Part shown: positions 56,737-64,000 of the stretch, piece by piece
Layout: every line of letters starts with the position of its first letter
How positions within the stretch are numbered: position 1 is the stretch's first letter
DNA from: Lepiota brunneoincarnata
Lineage: Eukaryota; Basidiomycota; Agaricomycetes; Agaricales; Agaricaceae
NCBI GenBank assembly: GCA_023014365.1
Contig: JAEBUN010000056.1
Span: forward strand, 62,001-126,000
Direction: 5' to 3'
Length of the DNA: 64,000 nucleotides
The notes under the pieces: generated by a model
Database searches by the model: none
What the model saw: only the letters and a program-made list of their open reading frames with translations
What the model was told of the DNA's origin: nothing
Translations under genes and position numbers: made by a program

Positions 56737-58497
56737 TCAAAAATCCTGGAAGGGACACATCTCCGGATCCTTGGCTAGCGCGGAGTGGAGTTCTTGTTGG
56801 AGTTCAGGGTCAAGATCATCGACCATTTGGCGCATCTGAGATGCAACTTCTGCAACGGCAAGGGAATACTTGTGTTGCAGTAATTGTTGGGTGTTCCAGT
56901 TTGGAAATCCAGGATGAGTGTTTTGTTGTCCAGGGAAGGGACAATTGGGGTTTTGTGCAGGGCGAGGGGGATTTGTATGCATTCCAGGGAAGCATCTTGC
57001 TTGAGAGGGTTGAGGGCATTTGCTAACCCAGTGGTCTTTGGCTCCACATCGGAAGCATTCTTGGTTTTGATAGGCTTTAATTTGTTGTCCGGTGACAACG
57101 GCATCTATCTCCAAGGAGTTTTGAAGGTCTTCTTTGGCATAGTCCGATTGGGGAATTTCCAGGTAAGGATCTTCAAATCCTTCTTCCATTGTGGCATGGT
57201 CTATTTCCATGGTGTGTGGGTCGCGTGGTGTGAAACATGGAGCATTGCTCCTTTGATAGTATTGTGCATAGGGCACATTGTTGTTTGGGCAGTTTGGTCC
57301 ACGGTTTGGTTGGTATTGGTTCCTTTGGGGGAACGTGTTCTTGGGGGTGCCATAGAGGGCATTTATTTGGTGGAAATTGTCGTCAAGTTTATTGGCTTGG
57401 GTGTACTAAGCAGTGATGATCATCAGAGGGTTTTCCAATTTGTCAATCTTCATGGCAATGTGGTGGTCAATTGCCTTGCGGTATAGATCGATCAGAGTGC
57501 GATCTTCATTGAGTCCAGATTGACGGATGAGTTCCTTGAACTGAGAGTTGAATTCAGTCATTGGTTTACCTGCTTGATGCAGGGTTTGAAGTTTGGTGTG
57601 TGCATATGCATGTTCGTCTGCCGGGGTGAAGTCGGCTCTGAGCCAGGCAGTGAAGTTATCCCATGACTCCATGGCTATGGGTTTCCCTTGTTGGGTTTGG
57701 GTGTTTCTCTCGTGGAGGTATTGTCTAGCCCAGGCTTGGGCATCTCCTGATTGCATTGTTGAAAGGACAAATAGAGTCCTTGCGAGGTCGGTGTTGTATG
57801 TGGTTGCATTGGCAAGCACGTAAACTTTGCATTGGAAGATCCAATCTTCAACGAGTCTTCTAGTTCCATTGAAGGCGATGGGTTTGAGGAGTCCTAACTC
57901 CTTTGGGGTTTGTGCAGCAGCCATTATTTGTATTTGTCTGGGTGGCAGTGGCGGTGGCAGTGTTGGGGGTTGTGTTGGTCATAGGGGAGGAGCCAGTAGG
58001 GCTAAGGGTACTGTTGGTGTGGGTAGTGTGGGTGGTTGTGGATCAGGATCTGATTGGTTGTTGTCTGTTATATAGACGTCGGAGTTGTTATCTGCTGGGG
58101 GAGTTCTTCCCTGATTTACTGCGTATTCATGGCATGTGAGTAAGTTTTCTTCCGATTTGGAAAGTTCTCTTGGTTGCTTGAGGGCATATTCAAGTCTTTG
58201 AAGTTCGTAGTCGTTTAATGGGTTTACTTTAGCACAGTATTCTTTGGCTTGTTTGCATCTTCTTTCTTCTTGTTCATAGTATTCTTTTAATTCTTTTTTG
58301 TATTGTATTCTTTGTCATTCTGCTAGTTCGTCAGCAAAACTTGTTCATGTACATGTTGATGTACTTGGAGTGGGTGAGTCGAAGGGGATAGGGTTTCTTC
58401 TGGGATCCGGGTTTTGGGTTCCTAATCCTGAGATTCTACTTCTCGATTTGGGAGGAGGTGATGGAGTTTCTTGGGCTGAGAACTTCTTTGGAGGCAT
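56737..58497 (-). pseudogene. Gypsy Gag with zinc knuckle
   Basis: One frame from ATG 58497 (MPPKKFSAQETPSPPPKS) to the stop at 56,737, 587 codons, with two TGA in the N-terminal part (about 58,300-58,350), a further stop in the Pro-rich linker and one TAG at 57,406. The central Gag domain reads ELGLLKPIAFNGTRRLVEDW, FVLSTMQSGDAQAWARQYL and WDNFTAWLRADFTPADEH. The zinc knuckle CFRCGAKDHWVSKC lies at about 57,040, before a C-terminal helix (VAEVASQMRQMVDDLDPEL). Pol follows in another frame. Confidence 0.9.
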
Positions 58498-58848
58498 GGT
58501 GGCAGTTGTCTAGCGATCAATTATCGCTAGAAGAATGAAAAAGTGGGTTGCGCTGATGGATATCCCTGAGTATAAGTTCCACAATCTGATGACACAACAG
58601 TGGCAGGGGCACGTGATGTGTTCGAGTTCTAGGGTGATGATTTGGTAGGTGAGGAGGGTGGCAGTTGTCGTGAAGACAAATATGAGGAGGTAAGCCAGGT
58701 CTGCTGGCAGGGATGGGATGGAGAGTGGGAATATAGCAACAGCTACAGAGAATGTTGCAGTTGGCTACACAGAGTACCTCAACATGTTCAGTATGTTGGT
58801 AGAGCAGAGGGCAAGCAAGAGGATAGGCAGCAAAGTATCTTAGTGTTT

Positions 58849-59264
58849 TGTTACCTGGGTTAGGGGTTCGCTCTTGAGTAGCATGGAGTTCGACACAGGA
58901 TGTCTATACAGACTTGGTCCTGTCCTACTAAGTGTGACTTGGAGACGATGGAGCACTATAAGTCCAGCCGGTTATGGCAAAGAGGTATAGGAGGCAAGAA
59001 CTTTATAACACTAAGATAAGAATACAAGGGTATGGTACAGTATCCTTATATACTACTATGTGTGGCTGTGCTCCTACTATATATATCTGGACCCAGGTAA
59101 GTGAGTCATATCCTTATCTATCTAAGTATAGATTGTTCTGATGGTACTTCTGATGGTTTCAGGATGACAGGTCTTCTATCTATTTATATACATTGAGTGC
59201 TTCTGATAAGAGTTCCTTCTGGTGAGGTTTCTGATAAGGGGTTTTAAGGGGATTTCTGATAACA
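58849..59264 (-). repeat. 5' LTR of the 50-59 kb gypsy element
   Basis: 416 bp, pair of 50103-50518 with five transitions. Contains tactatatatatctgg, a possible TATA region in minus orientation. Confidence 0.95.
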
Positions 59265-59288
59265 GTAGGTGGTTGATTACATGGGCCT

Positions 59289-59629
59289 TGTAAGGGGACG
59301 GGCGTCGCGTTCTGCGTCGTGCCCCCCCCTTACGCAAGGTACATCTAGAGACTTGTGGTTGGATGTCCGGGCTCGGCCTCCCTACCCGATGCCCGATGTC
59401 CAAGCCTGGTCTCGGCCTTCGGCCACCCCCATCCCCAAGCCCGATCCACGGATGACCTTATCATCTATAGTTGTTTGTATATTGTTTGTGCATGTTATTT
59501 CTGGTAGCTACTGTAGTGTTTGGTTACCCGGTCTGTGCGCAGACCGCTATGTATATATGTAGCGTGGGTGGCGATTGTAATCACCACCTGAATATCAAAT
59601 TGGTTCCGGCGCTCTTACTTCCCCTAACA
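59289..59629. mobile_element. Solo LTR, 341 bp, GC-rich
   Basis: Starts TGTAAGGGGACGGG and ends ACTTCCCCTAACA, short inverted ends TGT(A/T)AGGGG, flanked by GGCCT (59284-59288 and 59630-59634). Contains a tatgtatatatgtag core near 59,551. Composition is far GC-richer than the surroundings and no relative is present in the window. Confidence 0.88.
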
Positions 59630-60129
59630 GGCCTGCAGGTGCTTCATCCATGGTGGTAGGGTGGTGGTGGTTGTAAGGTTAGAGATAGTTGATATATTCC
59701 AAGTTTGATTTGTTGTATGGCGAAGAATAGAGGTCCTCCAGTGTTGGTTATTCCTTCAATATATCCATGGGGTAGGGAAGGTGGTCATTGTGTCAGTTCA
59801 GTAAATAATTGAGTATCTACATGAATGGTGGTTTTTTCTGGAGAGTCATCTAGTGGAGTGGTAAACATGAGTTGGGTTGGTTTAGGAGATGATGAAGGAG
59901 CACAAAAGAAGAAGGATTACAAGGAGCTGGTGTAATGACAAATGCAAAAGGAGGTAGTTGAGAAGCTCCTGGCATCCCTTCTTGACCTCTTACCACCACC
60001 ACTGTTTTTTGAAAGCTTGTGTGGCAGTCTTTGGACCCTCTAGGGACCTTCTTCAGTATGTCTATGCCCTCTTCACCAACCCCTGGTGCTCTTTTTCCCC
60101 CTCTCTCCTCTCCCTCACTCCCTGGACCC

Positions 60130-62410
60130 ACAACCCCTCATGATGTGGCACTTTTCCTCCCCTCCCTCAGCCTGTCTCAACTGGGGAACTTAGGCCTTTT
60201 AAGAGGTCTAGGAACCTCTTTGAGAATCTTGAGTTTCAGGCCTCTGCCCCCTCTGGTCAGCTCTCTACAGCTGATTCTCCTACCACCCCCAAGGCTGCCC
60301 TGCCTCTGCCCCCTGCCTCTCCTAATCCCTTTGTGGTGGGCCAGGGCACTCTTCCTAGTCTGTCTGGCTCCTCCAGTATCCCTTGGGATGGTTCTGCCCC
60401 CCTCCCTGCCCCTCTTCTCCCCCAGCCACCTGTAGGTAGCCCCCTGGTCTATTCTCAGCCTACCTGCCCATCCTCTCTCCCTGGCTGCTCCCCTGCCCTC
60501 CCTGTACTTGTACAGGCTGTCTCATCTGGTCCCTCTGGTTCCGCTGGGTCCTTCCTGGATGTCTCTGTCCCTGGCTTGGTCTCTGGTTCTGTCTCTGGCT
60601 TGGTCTCTAGCTCTCTTCCTGGTTCTGGCTCTCATCCCTCCACTCCCTGCCCCTCCTGGGCTGACATTTCTGCTCCTTCTGCCCCTCCTGGCACTCCCTG
60701 GAGCCAAATAGTCCCTCTTTCCATACCTGTCTCCCTTCCTGGTCTGGACAGCACCTTTGAAGATGACTCAAGGGCTGCTGAGTTCTCTCTGGCTGCTATT
60801 GCTTCTTGGTTCTCTGCTCATAAGGCTAGGCTCTTGACCTCTTCTGGCTTCTCCTCTCTTTCTGGCCTGGATGGTAAGTTGATGGATAGGTTGAACCAGT
60901 TAGTAACCAGGCATTGTGCTCTTCTAGGGGGTGATTTGGTATCTGCTCACTCTCTGACTCAAGCCCCAGGGCTTGACTTGTCAACTCCTGGTGTGGGGGG
61001 CCCTGTGCCTCCCACTGCAAGTCTGGGTACTAGGTTGTTCACCTTCACCTCCCCAAGTGTCCCCCTGGCCAACAAGCTGGATCAGCACAGGAGCAAACCA
61101 TATAAACAGAGGCCTGCTAAGGCTATACCTGCTCCTGCTGCTGCACCTTGTGCTGCTGGGGCTCCATCTTCTGGTCTACTGGCAACAGGTGGTTTACTAT
61201 CTGTTGTACCTCCTTTGGCAGGTGGTTTTCCATCTGCCAGAACACCTTCTGCTAGCCTCCTTTCTTCCCTTCCCCCTCCTCCTCCCCTGGCTACTCAGCC
61301 CCAGGTTCCCTCTGGTTCCTATGCTTCAGTTGCTGCTTCTTCTGGCAGTAATAGGCCCTCTGCCCTAGCTATTGCTCACACCTTCCCTCATCTCTCTGAT
61401 CAGGAGATTGAGTGTATGGTCTCTGCCCTGCAGTACCCTCCTCCCCCTCCCAAGGCCACCTCCCCCTCCCATCTTACCAAAGCAGGTAAGCTGATTGCTG
61501 GCACATCTGTAGCTCCAGCCCCATCCTGTCCTCCCCTTAGGTCCACCACCAAAGGGCCAACTTGCAGACAGCTCCTGGCTGCCTTTGAGTATACTCAAGC
61601 CAAGCCTCCTACCATTGCAGACATTGTCCTGGTGATAAATCAGGGTCTCACACATGTTTCTTCTCAACTTCATATCTCATCTGCTACATAGTCCTCCTAT
61701 CATGGCCCCGAAGGCTCAGTGGCCACCATCTCTCTTGCTACAACTGGGGTTCCTGCCCAACTTGACATTGATACTGTAATGTGGTTCCTTCTCCATGTCC
61801 CATCCATTACCAAGGCTCTGAGTGTATGCCTCCCCCACTCCAGGTCTTATCTGAAGCTGGTTGATGTTCCCTGTACTGAGGGCCCTACCTCTTATCCTGC
61901 TATCCATGATGTAGTTACTACTGCCTTTGCAACATGTCCCTTGGCTTCCTACCTCTAGCTTGTTGGCCCCCCCTGCCCAGTGCATAACTCCTGCTCTGCA
62001 GACTCTGCTACAGTCTGGTTTGAGATCTAGGATTCTCAGGCTGGATCAAATGTAGCTGCTATCAACCTCCAGAGTATATATATTAGAGATACTCTCTGCC
62101 ATATTTGATGTGCCCAAGCTCATCCTAGCATGCCTCAGTGCAACCATTGCTGGGCCTGGGGCCACTCTGGTAAAGTCTGCTGCAAGGAAGCAGCTGCTTG
62201 TCCCTGGTGCATGGGCCCCCACCAGAAGTCCAACAACCGTATGGTTGCACAGTGCTGTTGACCCAGATCCAAGGCCTCCCCCTTCTGTCCTTGGTACCCC
62301 CAGGGATCAACCATGCCCTCATGTGTCCAAGTGTTGTAACTGCAGTAGTGCTCATGCTGCTAATGACTGGTGCTGCCCCTTCTGGTGTAACCGGTTCAAC
62401 CCAGACTAGA
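60130..62410 (+). pseudogene. LINE ORF1, Pro/Ser-rich with zinc knuckles
   Basis: An open stretch at 60,333-61,691 (452 codons, extremely Ser/Pro/Leu-rich, e.g. PSWADISAPSAPPGTPWSQI, ending TKGPTCRQLLAAFEYTQ) runs to a stop at 61,691. The same protein continues in other frames as LPHSRSYLKLVDVPC (about 61,830) and the zinc knuckles CNHCWAWGHSGKVCC and CPWCMGPHQKSNNR (62,140-62,250). Stops and frame changes show decay. The product would bind the LINE RNA. Confidence 0.75.
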
Positions 62411-62799
62411 TCTCTGGATGCATTGCCTGCCAGGCTTCCTTGAAGTCTGAGGTTAGGGCTTCCAGAACTGAGGCAGCTAGTGCTGCAGCAGCCCTTTCCT
62501 CTACTACTGGCCTCAGCCAGGCCCCCACAATCCCTTCTCCTGCACCCCCTGCCTCTCCTGCTGCTGGTAGTACAGTGGATACTGAACCTATTGCCCCTTC
62601 TTTTCTATAATTGGTGCAACTTTTATAGTTCCCTCAGTCTTTGACCAAGCCTTCCTCCCCTCCCCCTCCCCTCCAGCCTCTCTCCCTTCCCCTACTAGAC
62701 TGACTTCTCTCCCTTTTCCCCCTGCTACCAACTCTTCTATGGTTGTACCAGGGACCTCTCCAACCCCCCCCCCCACATTGTACCCAGCTTGCTTCTCTC

Positions 62800-64000
62800 A
62801 ATTTCTGGTGCCAAAATGTAAGCTGCAACTACAATTATGTTGCTGATGTTCTTGAACAGAAGAGGGATTCTGTGGATGTTCTATTTCATCTGAAGCCCCC
62901 CTAGCACATTGTCAGGAGTGCTCCCTCTACTGCCAATCTGGATGGCACTCCTGTTGTGGGCCCTCCTATTCACCCTGACTGGTTAATGGTATACAAAGAC
63001 CCACACTCCCTGGAGGAGGAGTCTCACCAACATCCAAGGGCCTTAGCCTATGTACACAAATGACTCTCCCCTTGGCACCCTACTCTTAGGAGGGACCTTG
63101 TGGACTATCAGGACATTGTCCTTCTTTCTCTCTCCCCTCCCTCCTCACCCCCTCTCCACATCCTGGGTGTGTACTCAGATAACCAGGCCACAGCACTATC
63201 CTTCCTAGAGGACTGTGCAGGCATTATCCCCCAGTGTCTTTTATGGGTGGGGACTTCAATGTACAATTTGCTGACTGGGATCCCAACTTTGACTCTGTAC
63301 CCCAGCTGGCCACCCAACTGGAGGAGCTTGCCTTTGATCTGGGCTTGACCAGATCCTTTCCCCTTTCCCTTAGCCCTACCCACTTCCCCAAGGATCACAC
63401 AAAGTCCCCCTCAGTTGTTGATCTAGTCTTTGTCCCACTTGAGGTGGCTGGCTCACTCAGGCATAACATTCATCCTGTGGGACATCATCTTGCTGATCAT
63501 ACTGCCTTGGTCCTCTCTCTTCCCATTTCTCCTGCATCTATTAGTTTTATTAAGCACTCTATTAAGCAGGACTCTGAGGAGGAGACTGCCTTCATCAGTG
63601 ATATTTCTACTGCCTGCTCACTTCTGGTCCCCCCCCAGCCTGGTGTTGAGGGTGAGGTTGACAGGATGGCTGATGCAATTGGGTCAATCTTTGAACAGGC
63701 TTGGGCCACTCACTCCAAGTCATCCTTCATCACCCATTGCTCCAAATCCTGGTGGACAGATGATTGTACACTTACTCTCCACTCTTACCTAGCTACCAAG
63801 AGTGATGATGATCACAAGTCCTTCCATCAGTGCACTTGGGAGGCCAGGCACATATACTTTGATGCTTGTATCCATGAGATTGCTACCACCAACTTGCACC
63901 CATAGGATCTCATGTGCTGGACAGGCCCTCACTCTCTGCCTCCCTATGAGTCAATGACTTACCAAGGCCACCCCCTCCATTCCTTGGATGATCTCTTTCC
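62800..64000 (+). pseudogene. LINE ORF2: AP-type endonuclease and start of the RT part, cut by the window edge
   Basis: Endonuclease motifs in two frames: RRDLVDYQDIVLLSLSPP and HILGVYSDNQATALSFLEDC (63,080-63,220), then FMGGDFNVQFADWDP (63,240) and SVVDLVFVP / GHHLADHTALVLS with the catalytic Asp-His region (63,410-63,510). The downstream linker MADAIGSIFEQAWATHSKSS is shared with copy A. A TAG interrupts the frame at 63,903. The RT domain lies beyond the window. Confidence 0.85.

Larger units (their letters stand above)
50103..59264 (-). mobile_element. Young chromodomain Ty3/gypsy retrotransposon (9.16 kb, minus strand)
   Basis: 416-bp LTRs that differ at only five positions, all transitions, with the target duplication GTAGG (50098-50102, 59265-59269). 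Internal order on the minus strand: gag, pol (protease, RT, RNase H, integrase, chromodomain) and a third ORF with zinc knuckles. The chromodomain identifies a chromovirus, a clade whose integrase directs insertion toward particular chromatin (family knowledge). It carries a 1.29-kb insertion at 52,658-53,942 and several in-frame stops, almost all TGA. Confidence 0.96.
49563..59960 (-). pseudogene. Old gypsy gag in pieces, interrupted by successive insertions
   Basis: Coding pieces on the minus strand are 59,630-59,960 (leader and Gag start, with MDEAPAG), 59,265-59,288, 50,029-50,102 (NGSKELSFEKLMPFDSN) and 49,563-49,721 (KYFQEFINSVNLYLYENSDI then YNTDMKQI). They are separated by a solo LTR (59,289-59,629, duplication GGCCT), the 9.2-kb gypsy element (50,103-59,264, GTAGG), an LTR (49,722-50,028, CAGTT) and an LTR fragment ending at 49,562. 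The pieces are collinear once the insertions are removed. Confidence 0.75.
59960..64000 (+). mobile_element. Tad-like LINE (copy B), continuing off the right edge
   Basis: Plus-strand ORF1 followed by ORF2 with an AP-type endonuclease. From 63,620 on, the sequence matches LINE copy A (34,234 downwards, minus) almost base for base. The left limit is set where old gypsy leader sequence stops and LINE sequence begins, about 59,960, and is approximate. Confidence 0.85.

Noticed and set aside
50593..58497. Recoding of TGA as a sense codon in the gypsy element
   Set aside because: TAG and TAA also interrupt the retroelement frames, host genes in the window end in TGA normally (for example at 17,598-17,600), and CGA-to-TGA mutation explains the pattern.

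Overview
The window looks like a piece of a filamentous basidiomycete genome, most likely a mushroom-forming Agaricomycete. Genes carry several very short introns (about 50-60 nt, GT..AG). There are two intron-bearing nuclear tRNA-Lys genes, an F-box/LRR-type protein and long Ser/Pro-rich proteins. The repeats are fungal classes: chromodomain Ty3/gypsy, Ty1/copia, Tad-like LINEs, Tc1/mariner and hAT. No organism name can be read from the sequence itself.

Left part (1 to about 20,600) is a compact host gene block. In order: an Oxr1-type TLDc protein (minus, running off the left edge) sharing an 89-bp divergent promoter with an F-box protein (plus); tRNA-Lys(CTT); an unrecognised low-complexity protein (minus, 3.4-5.2 kb); a very long coiled-coil, Ser-rich protein (minus, 5.6-10.8 kb); a multi-exon membrane protein with an in-frame stop in its first exon (plus, 12.3-14.7 kb); a second tRNA-Lys(CTT) with a different intron (minus); a TPR protein (plus, 16.0-17.6 kb); and a single-pass membrane protein with a Ser/Thr/Pro-rich ectodomain (minus, 17.9-20.1 kb). 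I found no cluster of cooperating genes here.

Right part (about 20,770 to 64,000) is AT-richer and almost wholly transposable elements nested in each other. From left to right: a solo gypsy LTR (21,491-28,341) split by a hAT element and by a full copia element; an intact-looking Tc1/mariner DD34E transposon (28,940-30,545); a 5'-truncated LINE (minus) facing an ORF1 fragment of another LINE family (plus); an old gypsy gag split by a complete gypsy element (38,211-46,264), which itself carries a 1.17-kb LTR-like insertion; an old copia fragment split by a solo LTR; a tRNA-derived SINE; a Tc1 remnant; another old gypsy gag cut by several LTR insertions and by a young 9.2-kb chromodomain gypsy element (50,103-59,264), which carries its own 1.29-kb insertion and an extra zinc-knuckle ORF; a solo LTR; and a second LINE running off the right edge.

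The retroelements are dead mainly through C-to-T type stop codons (mostly CGA to TGA) in otherwise unshifted frames, which suggests CpG methylation/deamination or a RIP-like process. The Tc1 transposase is the only transposon gene with an undamaged frame. Most insertion boundaries were established from target-site duplications read directly. Exon boundaries in low-complexity host genes are approximate.
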